A stretch of DNA of 64,000 nucleotides from Micromonospora wenchangensis (GCF_002210435.1 NZ_MZMV01000023.1:43434-107433), one strand, 5' to 3'. Counted from the first letter of the stretch, positions 16,459 to 25,636 are shown. The notes: a model not told the origin generated them from the sequence alone. Program-made: numbers and translations.

Positions 16459-17439
16459 GTGCGCGCCGACCGGTTGATGGCCCTCGTCCTGCTGCTACAA
16501 CAGCGCGGGCAGGTGACCGCGGCGGAGGTCGCCCGGGAGTTGGAGGTCTCCGAGCGCACCGCCCGCCGCGACCTCGACGCCCTGGGCATGGCCGGCGTGC
16601 CGGTGTACTCCGTGCAGGGCCGGGGCGGCGGCTGGCGGCTCGTGGGTGGTGCCCGTACCGACCTGTCCGGGTTGACCGCGGGTGAGGCCCGCGCCCTGTT
16701 CCTGGTAGCCGGCCCGGCCTCGACCGTCACGCCCGCCGTGAAAGCGGCGCTGCGCAAGCTCGTCCACGCCCTGCCGGAGCCGTTCCGGGCGCAGGCCGAA
16801 GCGGCGGCGTCGGCGCTCGTGACGGACCCGCAGCGGTGGGGGTCGAGCCGGGTCGAGCCCCGCCCGCCCCGCTTCCTCGACGAACTCCAGGACGCGGTGA
16901 TCCGCGGCGTCCAGGTCCGGCTCGGCTACGTCGACCGCGACGGCACCGCCACCGGGCGAACGGTCCACCCGCTGGGCGTCGTCGCCAAGGGCCCGGCGTG
17001 GTATCTCGTCGCCGGCACCGAGGCCGGCCGGCGGACCTTCCGGATCGACCGGGTGTCGTCCGTCGACCCGACCGCCGATCCCGTGCACCGGCCGGAGGAC
17101 TTCGACCTTGCCGGGAGCTGGCGCGAGATCGCCGACGAGGTCGAACGCAGGCGGATGCCCGTCGAGGCGCACGCGCTGTGCGCGCCCCACGGGATCGGCG
17201 TGCTCCGGATGGGGTTCGGCGCCCGGCTCGACGTGGGAGGTGCCACGACCGACGGCCGCGTCGAGGTCGTGATCCGCGGCAACGACGCACACAAACTCGC
17301 CGGTGAGCTTGCCGGATTGGTCGATTACCTGGAGGTGACCGGCCCTGCGGGGCTGCTGGACCACCTGGCCGCGATCGGCACCGTGCTCGTCGAGCGATAC
17401 GGCCCGGAGCGGCGGGGAACCCGTACGGCGGAACGGTGA
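16459..17439 (+). CDS. YafY-type HTH/WYL-domain transcriptional regulator
   Basis: The 326-residue protein starts at GTG with MRADRLMALVLLLQQRGQVT, the DeoR-like winged helix-turn-helix of this family (recognition part ARELEVSERTARRDLDAL, about 24-41), followed by GVPVYSVQGRGGGWRL, then a WYL effector domain (about 140-225, with RLGYVDRDGT and HPLGVVAKGPAWYLVA) and a C-terminal WCX-like extension. Such proteins regulate adjacent enzymes and may sense a small ligand through the WYL fold. It is divergent from the epoxide hydrolase, and a perfect operator-like repeat lies between them. No RBS stands out, and the mRNA leader must be short. Confidence 0.9.
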   Translation: MRADRLMALVLLLQQRGQVTAAEVARELEVSERTARRDLDALGMAGVPVYSVQGRGGGWRLVGGARTDLSGLTAGEARALFLVAGPASTVTPAVKAALRKLVHALPEPFRAQAEAAASALVTDPQRWGSSRVEPRPPRFLDELQDAVIRGVQVRLGYVDRDGTATGRTVHPLGVVAKGPAWYLVAGTEAGRRTFRIDRVSSVDPTADPVHRPEDFDLAGSWREIADEVERRRMPVEAHALCAPHGIGVLRMGFGARLDVGGATTDGRVEVVIRGNDAHKLAGELAGLVDYLEVTGPAGLLDHLAAIGTVLVERYGPERRGTRTAER

Positions 17440-17490
17440 CCGGGGGCGGCGCTGGCGCTGCACGGTCCGGGTGCCGCTGCCGCGACGGCG

Positions 17491-17520
17491 AATTTTGTCA
17501 AGCCATTGAACTAATACGGT
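17491..17520. promoter_or_regulatory. AT-rich promoter/operator patch upstream of xylB
   Basis: AATTTTGTCA then AGCCATTGAACTAATACGGT is the only AT-rich stretch nearby. TTGAAC (17506-17511) followed 18 bp later by TAGGGT is a possible promoter for xylB. The paired TTGTCA/TTGAAC halves could also be a sugar-regulator (ROK-type) site, which is speculative. Confidence 0.45.
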
Positions 17521-17565
17521 TGTTGGACGTAGGGTCGGGTCCCGCCGAGCTACGGAGGCACCGCC

Positions 17566-18963
17566 ATGGGTGGCGCGAGAACCCTCGTCGCCGGGGTCGA
17601 CTCGTCGACCCAGTCGACCAAGGTCGTGGTCTGCGACGCCGACACCGGCGAGGTGCTCCGCGAAGGCCGCGCCCCGCACCCCGACGGCACCGAGGTCGAC
17701 CCACGGTCGTGGTGGGCCGCGTACCAGCAGGCCAGCGCCGGCCTGCTGGACGGTGTGGCCGCGATCGGCGTCGCCGGCCAGCAGCAGGGCATGATCTGCC
17801 TCGACGAGGCCGGCGAGGTGCTGCGTCCCGCCATCCTCTGGAACGACACCCGCTCGGCCCGCGCCGCCGTCGACCTGACCGCCGAGTTCGGCGGCCCGAA
17901 GGCGTGGGCCGACGCCGTCGGGCTGGTACCGGTGGCCAGCTTCACCGTCACCAAACTGCGCTGGTTCGCCCGCGCTGAACCCGAACTCGCGGACCGCACC
18001 GCCACGGTGCTGCTGCCGCACGACTGGCTCACCCACCGGCTGCGCGCGGACGGCGGCGCGCCGACCACCGACCGGGGTGAGGCGTCCGGCACCGGCTACT
18101 GGTCACCGGCCGCCGGCGCGTACCGGGACGACCTGGTACGGCTGGCCTTCGGCCGGGACGTGGCACTCCCCCGGGTCGCCGGCCCGGCCGAGGTGGTCGG
18201 GGAGACCGCCTCCGGCGCGCTGCTCTCGGCGGGCACCGGCGACACGATGGGCGGGGCGCTCGGCGTCGGCCTGCGGCCGGGTGACGTGGTGGTCTCGCTG
18301 GGCACCTCGGGGTGTGTGTACGGCCTCGGTGACGTACCGACCGCCGACGCGAGCGGCCTGGTGGCCGGATACGCCGACGCGACCGGCCGGTTCCTGCCGC
18401 TGGTGTGCACGCTCAACGCGGCCCGGGTGCTCGTCACGGTCGCCGACCTGCTCGGCCGGTCACTGACCGAGCTGGACGACCTGGCGCTCTCGGCACGACC
18501 CGGCGCGGGCGGGTTGACGCTGCTGCCGTACCTGGACGGGGAACGCACCCCCGACCTGCCCGACGCACGCGGTCTGCTCGCCGGCCTGACCCGGGCGAAC
18601 GCGTCGGCGGCGAACCTGGCGCGGGCCGCGGTGGAGGGCATGCTCGGCGGCATCGCCGACGCTCTGCACGCGCTGCGCGCCCAGGACGTCCCGGTCGACC
18701 GGGTGTTGCTGATCGGCGGCGCGGCCAGGTCCCGCGCGGTGCGGGCGGTCGCGCCGGCCCTGTTCGGCGCGCCGGTGAGCGTGCCGCGCCCGGCCGAGTA
18801 CGTGGCGCTCGGCGCGGCGCGGCAGGCGGCCTGGGCGCTGTCCGGCGACGCCGAGCCGCCGCCGTGGCCGGTCGAGGCGGAGGAGGTCACCGCCGCCGGC
18901 ACCCCCGGGGTGTACGAACGCTACGTCGACGTCCGCCAGCGGGCGCTGCCGCTGCTGACGTGA
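17566..18963 (+). CDS. xylB: Xylulokinase (FGGY family)
   Basis: The 465-residue protein phosphorylates D-xylulose to xylulose 5-phosphate, feeding xylose into the pentose phosphate pathway. It has the FGGY fold: N-terminal phosphate loop VDSSTQSTK (11-19), the substrate-region motifs GVAGQQQGM and ILWNDTR, the catalytic-base segment GTGDTMGG with Asp226, and the C-terminal ATPase motif LIGGAARS. The length fits short actinobacterial XylB. The ATG has GGAGG 7 bp upstream. No xylA or transporter lies next to it, so it stands alone here; the upstream AT-rich patch is the probable control region. Other FGGY substrates are possible but the motifs favour xylulose. Confidence 0.9.
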   Translation: MGGARTLVAGVDSSTQSTKVVVCDADTGEVLREGRAPHPDGTEVDPRSWWAAYQQASAGLLDGVAAIGVAGQQQGMICLDEAGEVLRPAILWNDTRSARAAVDLTAEFGGPKAWADAVGLVPVASFTVTKLRWFARAEPELADRTATVLLPHDWLTHRLRADGGAPTTDRGEASGTGYWSPAAGAYRDDLVRLAFGRDVALPRVAGPAEVVGETASGALLSAGTGDTMGGALGVGLRPGDVVVSLGTSGCVYGLGDVPTADASGLVAGYADATGRFLPLVCTLNAARVLVTVADLLGRSLTELDDLALSARPGAGGLTLLPYLDGERTPDLPDARGLLAGLTRANASAANLARAAVEGMLGGIADALHALRAQDVPVDRVLLIGGAARSRAVRAVAPALFGAPVSVPRPAEYVALGAARQAAWALSGDAEPPPWPVEAEEVTAAGTPGVYERYVDVRQRALPLLT

Positions 18964-19033
18964 CACCGGCAGCGCCCGGTTCCGTTCCTGCTGGTGGACG
19001 TCGGAGGGGTCGCGTCCCGCCCGACGCGACGCG

Positions 19034-19065
19034 GTGGGGCGCCCGCCCGGCGGCGGGTGCCCCAC
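19034..19065. terminator. Bidirectional terminator hairpin
   Basis: GTGGGGCGCCCGCC at 19034-19047 pairs with GGCGGGTGCCCCAC at 19052-19065 (14 bp, one G/T wobble) around a CGGC loop, between the convergent xylulokinase and pectate lyase genes. Confidence 0.7.
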
Positions 19066-19078
19066 CCGTCCGGGGTGA

Positions 19079-20278
19079 CTACCGGAAGGTGACGTCACTC
19101 CTGTTGACCTTGCAGTTGGCGTCGTTCCAGCCCTCACCGAGGTAGCTGGGTTCGCTGCCCTTGGGCACACCCTTGTACTTGCCGCAGATGGTGGCCGAAC
19201 CGATCACGACCACGCGGGTGATCGTCGCGGTGTCGTTCCAGTTGCTGTTGATGCCGGCGAGCATGTCGATGTCGTCGACCAGGACGTTGTCGATGCGCAC
19301 GTTGCGGGTGTACGAGGTGGTGCAGTTGCCGCAGGCGCGGTACAGCTTGCCGGACCCCTTCAGGTAGAAGCCGGAGATGTTGACCGTGCCGTTGCCGTTG
19401 TGCTGGAAGGTCTTGTCGCTGCCGCTGCGCGCGCCGCCACCGATGACGTACGAGGTGCCGCCGTTGGTCTGCTTGAAGGTGGCGGCGTCCTCACCGATGT
19501 CGTTCCACCACACGTTGCGCAGGGTGCAGGTGCCTTCGCAGTGCACGCCGTCGCCGGCGGGCGAACCGAGGATGACGTTCTGCAGCGTGCCGCCGTTGGC
19601 GATCTTGAACATCGGGTCCTGCGACTCGCTCTGCCCACCGTCGCCGATGCAGCAGTAGGTCTTCATCCCGCCGTCGAAGGTGCCGGAGACGTTGACCGTG
19701 CCGGAGATGTTGACCGAGCCGGTCGACGACGGCCACGCTCCGGTCGGCGTGCCCGGGTTGCTGGTCGGACTGGCCGTCGGACCGCTGGTGGGGCCGGTGG
19801 TGGGGTTCGACCCGCCGCTTGCGTACGTCTCGAACTCGGCGATCCGTGGGGTGCCGGACGCGCTGGTGATGACGAAGGAGACCTTCTTCAGCGACGTCGA
19901 GGAGAAGTTGATGGTGCTCGGGGCGCTGCCGCCGCTGGCCAGGACGGCGCCCGTGTCGTAGTTCTTGAGCTGCCAACCGCTGATCGAGCCGCCGCCCGAG
20001 GCCTGCACGATGACGGCCGAGGACACCGTGGTGGCGCTGTCCCACTTGACCGAGACCGTGCCGGTCGAGCCGCTCGGCGACCAGTAGGTGCTGGCGTTGC
20101 CGTCGACGACGTTGCCGTAGCTGGTGCCGCTGGCCTTGCTGGAGCCGTCGGCGCCGGCGCCGAGGCTGAGGTTGGTGGCGGCCGAGGCGCTGGGGATCTG
20201 CAGCGCCAGGGCGACGACGGTGCCTGCGACCACGGCGGCACCGCCGGCCAGCCACCGCGAGGCGACTTTGCGTCTCAT
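19079..20278 (-). CDS. Secreted pectate lyase (PL3) with F5/8 type C-like domain
   Basis: The 399-residue enzyme should cleave polygalacturonate by beta-elimination outside the cell. It has a Sec signal peptide (cleavage near ASA-ATN, residue 33), an N-terminal beta-sandwich resembling F5/8 type C/CBM32 (about 34-155, NLSLGAGADGSSKASGTSYG then VVDGNASTYW), a Thr/Pro/Gly linker (about 157-180), and a C-terminal PL3 catalytic domain (185-399) with the family stretch GDGVHCEGTCTLRNVWW and GEDAATFKQ. Paired cysteines (CC at TYCCIG, CGNC) suit a secreted PL3. The RBS AAAGGG precedes ATG 20278. A perfect palindrome upstream suggests LacI-type control by plant sugars. The domain order is common in actinobacterial plant-wall enzymes. 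Confidence 0.92.
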   Translation of the reverse strand: MRRKVASRWLAGGAAVVAGTVVALALQIPSASAATNLSLGAGADGSSKASGTSYGNVVDGNASTYWSPSGSTGTVSVKWDSATTVSSAVIVQASGGGSISGWQLKNYDTGAVLASGGSAPSTINFSSTSLKKVSFVITSASGTPRIAEFETYASGGSNPTTGPTSGPTASPTSNPGTPTGAWPSSTGSVNISGTVNVSGTFDGGMKTYCCIGDGGQSESQDPMFKIANGGTLQNVILGSPAGDGVHCEGTCTLRNVWWNDIGEDAATFKQTNGGTSYVIGGGARSGSDKTFQHNGNGTVNISGFYLKGSGKLYRACGNCTTSYTRNVRIDNVLVDDIDMLAGINSNWNDTATITRVVVIGSATICGKYKGVPKGSEPSYLGEGWNDANCKVNRSDVTFR

Positions 20279-20315
20279 CTGGTTTCACCCTTTCGAGCGT
20301 GAGCGCTTGGGACGG

Positions 20316-20329
20316 GGAAAGCGCTTTCC
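20316..20329. promoter_or_regulatory. Perfect palindrome GGAAAGCGCTTTCC, LacI-type operator
   Basis: This 14-bp perfect palindrome lies 38 bp upstream of the pectate lyase start. GCGC-centred palindromes are typical LacI-family operators for polysaccharide-degrading enzymes in actinobacteria. A degenerate half-like sequence (GAGCGCTTGG) lies just downstream toward the gene. Confidence 0.7.
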
Positions 20330-20365
20330 ATCAACCATAGGGACTGGTCGATGGTGAGGCAAGGG

Positions 20366-20557
20366 TCACACCATCCTCGTCTGTGCTGTCTTCCGGAAGG
20401 GGCTGTCCCCGCGTTGTCCGGCGGTGAGCACCGTTGGCAACGGCTTGCGGCCCTGTCCACAGGCGAGGTGCGGCTTCGTGGTCAACCCGCCTCGGGGCCG
20501 TCCCAGGTCGTGACCATCGAGCTCGTCATCGACTCCGCCGGGCGGCTCGACCCGCAA
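20366..20557 (-). pseudogene. IS5-family transposase fragment
   Basis: The minus-strand frame reads MRVEPPGGVDDELDGHDLGR then PRGGLTTKPHLACGQGRKPL and PTVLTAGQRGD. GRSRGGLTTKIHL, PLS and LTPGQRGD are hallmarks of the central region of IS5/IS427-group transposases. After TAGQRGDSPFRKTAQ the likeness ends and a stop follows, and there is no N-terminal or DDE C-terminal part. It is a short decayed relic in the spacer between the pectate lyase operator and the SH3-like gene. Terminal repeats are not visible. Confidence 0.7.
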
Positions 20558-20608
20558 CTGCGAGCAGCCGACCGGCTGGCCCTGGAAGATCCGCCCGATC
20601 GTGCCCGT

Positions 20609-20902
20609 TCAGCAGGTGGTGTTGCCCAGCGGGACCCAGCCATCCAGCGACGGGTCCTCGGCGCCGTGGCCGTAGACCCAGTTGTCGTCGTCCTCGCCCC
20701 AGCCCGCGTGCGCGCGGAACCCTCGACCGGCGGTCAGGGTACGCAGGACATAGCCGTGCGGTGCGGCCCGCAGCCAGGTGTTCTGCGTCAGGTTGCAGAC
20801 GAAGCCGGGCGCGTCGCTGGCATGGGCCGGCGCGGCCACCACGGCCATGCTGGCGAGGCTGACAGCCGCGATCGTCAGTACGGACAGAAGTCGGCGTTTC
20901 AC
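20609..20902 (-). CDS. Small secreted SH3-like protein
   Basis: The 97-residue product has a clear Sec signal peptide (MKRRLLSVLTIAAVSLASMA, cleavage after AHA near residue 28) and a mature part of about 69 residues with SH3b-like features: NTWLRAAPHGYVLRTLTAG and a terminal DGWVPLGNTTC. Two cysteines (CNLTQ and the last residue) could form a disulfide. The GTG start at 20902 has GGAGGG about 8 bp upstream. SH3b domains bind cell-wall or other peptides; the role here is unknown. It stands alone between an IS5 relic and the divergent large CdtB-like gene. Confidence 0.8.
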   Translation of the reverse strand: MKRRLLSVLTIAAVSLASMAVVAAPAHASDAPGFVCNLTQNTWLRAAPHGYVLRTLTAGRGFRAHAGWGEDDDNWVYGHGAEDPSLDGWVPLGNTTC

Positions 20903-21280
20903 CGGGGTCCCTCCGGAGTAGTTGGCGCTGCGTCCATTGTGGCGGAGCCGTACCGGACGGGATGGTAACGACGGTCCACGCTTCGCTGCCGGCCCCGCTT
21001 CACCGAGTGAGGTTCGGGTTCATCGAAGTCACGTTCGTTGCAGCGTAGCCTCGCCGGCTCCCGGCCAGCCCCGACGACGGGATCGGCGGACGGCCCGGTC
21101 GCCGTGGTCCGTTTCAACCACGGAGCCGAGCTTTGCGGGTCAGCTTGACCACCCGACGGGCGATACGCTCTCCGGCGGCAGGGAACCGCGCCGGCCCTGT
21201 GCCGTCCGCCTTCCCCGCTGACGGCGCAGGAGCGCCGAGCGGGTGGCCGTCCGTGACCGGCCCGGCAGGCGGAGGCGTCC
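20903..21280. other. 378-bp divergent spacer; promoters expected
   Basis: This spacer separates the small SH3-like gene (minus) from the large exported enzyme (plus), so it must hold both promoters. Both flanking genes have good RBSs here (GGAGGG near 20913 on the minus strand; GGAGG at 21271-21275 on the plus). A long minus-strand frame crosses it, but its protein has no recognisable features and it overlaps the large gene. No clear operator was seen. Confidence 0.5.
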
Positions 21281-24200
21281 ATGTCGTCGTCCCAGCGTCC
21301 ATCGGTGTCGGCCCGAACCGGCCGGCGGAACGGGTTCTCCCGTCGCAGTCTGGCGGGCGGTATGGTCGCCGCCCTGCTGGCCGGCCTCGCCGTGGCGATC
21401 GGCGGTGGCGCGCCGGCACACGCCGTCGACCCCAACGGCGTGTCGCCCTTCGTCAGCTACAACATGCAGGGCAGCGACAACGGCAACCGGTGGAAGCACC
21501 ATGTCGCCGACATGGCGGCCCGCTTCCCGGTGGTCATGATCCAGGAGGCCGGACCGAGTCTTCCCGTTCCCTTCGAGGGGGAAGTGGAGGACATACCGAT
21601 CCGACGGCCGAGCGTGCCCCGCGGCGTCCAGTACGTACAGCACTCCCGGTGGGCCTCTGATGGCTCCTCACGCGGCGACCTCCACCACGTCTACTTCCTC
21701 CAGACCGACCCGCAGTGGATCGAACGCACCAACGTGATGCTCTGGGAGGGCGGCCGGGTCAACCTCGTCACGATCACCGACCAGCCCGCCGACGACGTGA
21801 TGGTCATCGAGAACCCCCGCTTCCGGGCGGACCCTGTCACCGGCGACCCGGACGCCTACCGCTTCCGTCCGCTGCTGGGGCTCCGGTTCGGCAACGTCTG
21901 GTACTTCAACGTCCACGCCCGCGGCAGCGACGTACAGGACCTGCTGGCCCGGGCGCGGGCCCGAATGGGGCCCGGGCAGACCTACGTGATCGCCGGTGAC
22001 TACAACGTCAACATCATCAACCGCACCACCCAGGAGGCGCGGGACCTGAGCCTGCACCTCGAGCCGAACGAGAACCTCATCCGCACCGGACAGTGGACCC
22101 ACGTCGACTCCCGCACGGGTAGCCGGAGCGAACTCGACTACGCGATCAGCAACGTCCCCGGCCTGAACTTCGTCGCCTGGTCGCCCGACACGCCGCGTTC
22201 GGACCACCGCCCAGTCTACTACAACACGGTACGCACCCTGCCGGCGCCGCTCCGACCGATCCACGTCAACCCGGTGCTGATCCGTAGCGATCACGGCGAG
22301 TTCCTGGATCAGACCGCCAACGGCACCTTCGTCGCCTACCGGCGGCAGAACAACGAGAACCAGGTGTTCGAGCACCTGCTCGCCGAGGACTTCTGGAACG
22401 TCCTGCGCAACCGCCGCACGAAACAGTGCGTGGGCATGGCGAAGCCGCTGGAGGACCGGACGCTGAACCCGGTGCTGCCGGTGGACTGCGACGACCCGGG
22501 GGCCCGGTGGGCGATCGAGGACCCGCCGGCGGAGGGCGGCCCGGCCATGTGGCGCAACGTCTCCTACCCGGACGCCTGCCTCAGCATGCCCGAGCTCGAC
22601 GGCCAGCCGATGGTCACCGAGTACTGCGACCCGGACAAGAGGCCGCAGCGGATCTGGGAGGTCGCCGCCCGCATCCCCGAGAGCCAGTGGGAGACGACGC
22701 TCACCAACCAGACGATCCAGTCCGTCACCTCCGGCAGCTACCTCGACGTCTTCCGGGGACTGTCGGGGGACGACTCCCCCGTGATCACCTATCCGCCCCG
22801 GGACGTCAGCAACCAGCGCTGGCGGCTCGAGACCGTGGACCCGGCGGACAACCTCGTCCGGCTGCGGCCCGAGCACGCCACCGAGGACTGCCTCGACGTC
22901 TACCGCAGCGACGACGACGTGCAGCCCAAGCAGGCGGTGGTCTACCGCTGCGACGACCCGGGATCCACCAACGACGGCGAAGGGCACCGCTGGCGGGTGG
23001 AGTACATCGCCGACTCCCAACCGGACGACCCGGGCCTCCCGACCGAGGTGACGTTCCGCAACGAGGCCACCCACCTGTGCCTGGAGGCCTCGGACCGGGC
23101 CGAGGCCCCGGCTGTCGCCGCCGTCTGCGACGACAGCCACTCCCAACGCTGGCGCATCGGTCCGCGGAGCCCGGCCCCGGGCCCGGGGCCGACGACGCCG
23201 CCGGACCGTGACCCGTCGCCGCGCCCCACCCGGCTGCCGCCACGCTCCAATCCCAGCACCGACCTGCGGCTGATGCCGCTGGGCGACTCCATCACCTACG
23301 GCGTCGGCGCGGCGGGGAACAACGGGTACCGGCGCGAACTGTTCGACTCCCTCCAGTCGGTGACGACCTCGCTCGACTTCGTCGGCTCCATGCGCCAGGG
23401 CGACTTCGCCGACCCCGACCACGAGGGTCACCCCGGCTGGCGGATCGACCAGATCGACAAGTTGGCGACGAGCTGTTCGATCCCGTCCTACCGCCCGAAC
23501 GTGGTGACCCTGCACATCGGCACCAACGACATGCGCAGCTCCGAGGGCGCCGAGGGTGCCCCGAAGCGCCTGCGCGCGCTGATCGAGGACGTGCTCGACC
23601 AGGCCCCGGAGACCACCGTGCTGGTGGCGACCCTGATCCTGTCCAAAGATCCGGCCGTCAACGCGCGGGTGCAGGACTACAACCGGCAGATCCCGGGGAT
23701 CGTCGCGAACCTGCGCGCGCAGGGCAGGTACGTACGGACGGTCGACATGTCCGCCGTGACCGCGGCCGACATGACCGACAACCTCCACCCGAACGCCGCC
23801 GGATTCGCCAAGATGGCCGCCGCGTGGCGGGCGGCGATCGGCGACGCGCTACACGAGCACTGGATCGCCCCGCCGGCCACGGTGTCCGGCACCGCCAAGG
23901 CGTGTGCCGCCGAGACGCCGTCGCCGGGCGATGGTGGCGACGACGGCTGGAACTGGGCCGGCGTGGTGGCCTCCGGCGTCGGGGCGAGCCGGGACCACGT
24001 CCGGCTGGCCGACCTGGACGGTGACGGCCGCGACGACTACCTCGTGGTCGACGCCGGCGGCCAGGTCTCGGGCTGGCTGAACGCTCCGGGACCGAACGGA
24101 TGGGGCTGGAAGTACGCCGGCGTCGTCGCCTCGGGAGTGGGCGCGACACGCGACCAGGTACGCTTCGCCGACCTCAACGGCGACCACAAGGCCGACTACC

Positions 24201-25525
24201 TGGTGGTCGACGACGCCGGGCGGGTCAGCGCGTGGATCAACGACTACCAGCCCGGTACCGGCTCACGCTGGATCGGGGCGGGCGTCGTCGCCACCGGTGT
24301 CGGCACCACCCGGGACCGGGTGCGGTTCGCCGACCTGGACGGCGACGGCCGCGACGACTACCTCGTGGTCGACGACCAGGGCACGGTCACGGCCTGGTTC
24401 AACAACCGGGGCGGCACGGGGTCGGCCTGGGTCGGTCAGGGACAGGTCGCCGCCGCCGCCGGAGTCACCCGGGACGGGCTGGTGCTCAAGGACCTCGACG
24501 CCGACGGCCGCGACGACTACCTCTTCATCGACGACGCCGGTCGGATCAAGGCCTGGCTCAACGACTTCGCCACCCGCGTCGGCGGGTGGAAGTACCAGGG
24601 TGAGATCGCCTCCGGTGTCGGGGTGGCCCGGTCCGGGGTCGCCATGGCCGAGATCAACGGGGACGGCCGGGCCGACTACCTGACGATCCGGGAGAACGGC
24701 ATGATCACCGCCTGGTTCAACGACCGGTTCAGCGGTGTCGACCGGTGGGCGTGGCAGGGAACGGTCGCTCCCGGTGCCGGCGTGCCCGGGGCCCAGGTAC
24801 GGTTCGCCGACCTGGACGGGGACGCCCGCGAGGACTACCTGGTGGTGAACGAGACCGGCCGGATCGCGGCGTGGCTGAACGCCGGCCGGGACGGCGACCA
24901 GAACTGGGGCTGGGTCTACCAGGGCATCGCGGCACCCGGGGTGGGGTCGACCGGTGACCGGGTGCGGCTGGCCGACATCAACGGTGACGGCCGCGTCGAC
25001 TACCTGGTCGTGGACGACTCCAGCCGGGTCCGGGCCTGGCTCAACGGCGGGAAGGACGGCAACGGCCGGTGGGTCTGGAACTCCGTGGGCGAGATCGCGG
25101 CCGGGGTGGGCGTCGCCGGTTCGCAGGTGCGCTTCGCCGACGTGGACGGTGACCGCAAGGCCGACTACCTGGTGGTCGACGCCGCAGGCCGGGTGCGGGC
25201 CTGGCACAACAACCGCGGCGGCTCCGGGGCGCCCTGGGGCGATCTGGGCCTGATCGCCACCGGGGTGGGGGTCACGGATGCCGAGGTCCGCTTCGCCGAC
25301 GTCAACGGTGACCGCCGCGCCGACTACCTGGCCGTCGACGAGGCGGGCCGGGTGCGGGCCTGGCTGAACGATCCCGCCGGCGGGTGGACCCTCGCGGGGG
25401 AGATCGCCACCGGCATCGGAGCCTCCGGCGACCAGGTCCGCCTGGCCGACCTGAACGGTGACCGTCGGGCCGACTACCTGATCGTCGGTGCCGACAGCGC
25501 GGTCCGGGCCTGGCTGCGCCGCTAG
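21281..25525 (+). CDS. Exported fusion: CdtB-like nuclease, ricin-type lectin, SGNH hydrolase, FG-GAP repeats
   Basis: This 1414-residue protein has a Tat-type signal (SRRSLAGG, 20-27; cleavage near 48). Residues 55-316 match the DNase I/CdtB fold: SYNMQG (59-64), QEAG with Glu89, GRVNL, VHAR with His212, GDYN with Asp240/Asn242, LDYA with Asp286, SDH with His309. Residues 325-628 are ricin-type beta-trefoil repeats with QxW-like NQRW and SQRW. A Pro-rich linker (630-660) leads to an SGNH hydrolase (662-855: GDS 668-670, GTND 747-750, DNLH 833-836). Residues 888-1414 are ten repeats of about 50 residues on the VRFADLDGDGRDDYLVVD pattern, as in FG-GAP/VCBS propellers. GGAGG precedes the ATG. 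All catalytic motifs look intact. Expected activities are phosphodiester hydrolysis and deacylation outside the cell; targets are unknown. Confidence 0.9.
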   Translation: MSSSQRPSVSARTGRRNGFSRRSLAGGMVAALLAGLAVAIGGGAPAHAVDPNGVSPFVSYNMQGSDNGNRWKHHVADMAARFPVVMIQEAGPSLPVPFEGEVEDIPIRRPSVPRGVQYVQHSRWASDGSSRGDLHHVYFLQTDPQWIERTNVMLWEGGRVNLVTITDQPADDVMVIENPRFRADPVTGDPDAYRFRPLLGLRFGNVWYFNVHARGSDVQDLLARARARMGPGQTYVIAGDYNVNIINRTTQEARDLSLHLEPNENLIRTGQWTHVDSRTGSRSELDYAISNVPGLNFVAWSPDTPRSDHRPVYYNTVRTLPAPLRPIHVNPVLIRSDHGEFLDQTANGTFVAYRRQNNENQVFEHLLAEDFWNVLRNRRTKQCVGMAKPLEDRTLNPVLPVDCDDPGARWAIEDPPAEGGPAMWRNVSYPDACLSMPELDGQPMVTEYCDPDKRPQRIWEVAARIPESQWETTLTNQTIQSVTSGSYLDVFRGLSGDDSPVITYPPRDVSNQRWRLETVDPADNLVRLRPEHATEDCLDVYRSDDDVQPKQAVVYRCDDPGSTNDGEGHRWRVEYIADSQPDDPGLPTEVTFRNEATHLCLEASDRAEAPAVAAVCDDSHSQRWRIGPRSPAPGPGPTTPPDRDPSPRPTRLPPRSNPSTDLRLMPLGDSITYGVGAAGNNGYRRELFDSLQSVTTSLDFVGSMRQGDFADPDHEGHPGWRIDQIDKLATSCSIPSYRPNVVTLHIGTNDMRSSEGAEGAPKRLRALIEDVLDQAPETTVLVATLILSKDPAVNARVQDYNRQIPGIVANLRAQGRYVRTVDMSAVTAADMTDNLHPNAAGFAKMAAAWRAAIGDALHEHWIAPPATVSGTAKACAAETPSPGDGGDDGWNWAGVVASGVGASRDHVRLADLDGDGRDDYLVVDAGGQVSGWLNAPGPNGWGWKYAGVVASGVGATRDQVRFADLNGDHKADYLVVDDAGRVSAWINDYQPGTGSRWIGAGVVATGVGTTRDRVRFADLDGDGRDDYLVVDDQGTVTAWFNNRGGTGSAWVGQGQVAAAAGVTRDGLVLKDLDADGRDDYLFIDDAGRIKAWLNDFATRVGGWKYQGEIASGVGVARSGVAMAEINGDGRADYLTIRENGMITAWFNDRFSGVDRWAWQGTVAPGAGVPGAQVRFADLDGDAREDYLVVNETGRIAAWLNAGRDGDQNWGWVYQGIAAPGVGSTGDRVRLADINGDGRVDYLVVDDSSRVRAWLNGGKDGNGRWVWNSVGEIAAGVGVAGSQVRFADVDGDRKADYLVVDAAGRVRAWHNNRGGSGAPWGDLGLIATGVGVTDAEVRFADVNGDRRADYLAVDEAGRVRAWLNDPAGGWTLAGEIATGIGASGDQVRLADLNGDRRADYLIVGADSAVRAWLRR

Positions 25526-25636
25526 GTGTCAGGTGGGCAGCCGCCGCCGACCAGGTTCGTGCGGTGACGGGCCCGGACCGGTGCCCCGGCGGAGCAGTCC
25601 GCCCGGAGCCCGGACACGAGTGGCGACGGAAAGGGG

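Noticed and set aside
20899..21435. 178-residue minus-strand frame upstream of the SH3-like gene
   Set aside because: It overlaps the signal peptide region of the large exported protein, has no recognisable domain and shows poor coding character in the spacer.
21668..23788. 706-residue minus-strand frame over the CdtB/ricin/SGNH gene
   Set aside because: Shadow of the plus-strand gene; no motif, signal or RBS.
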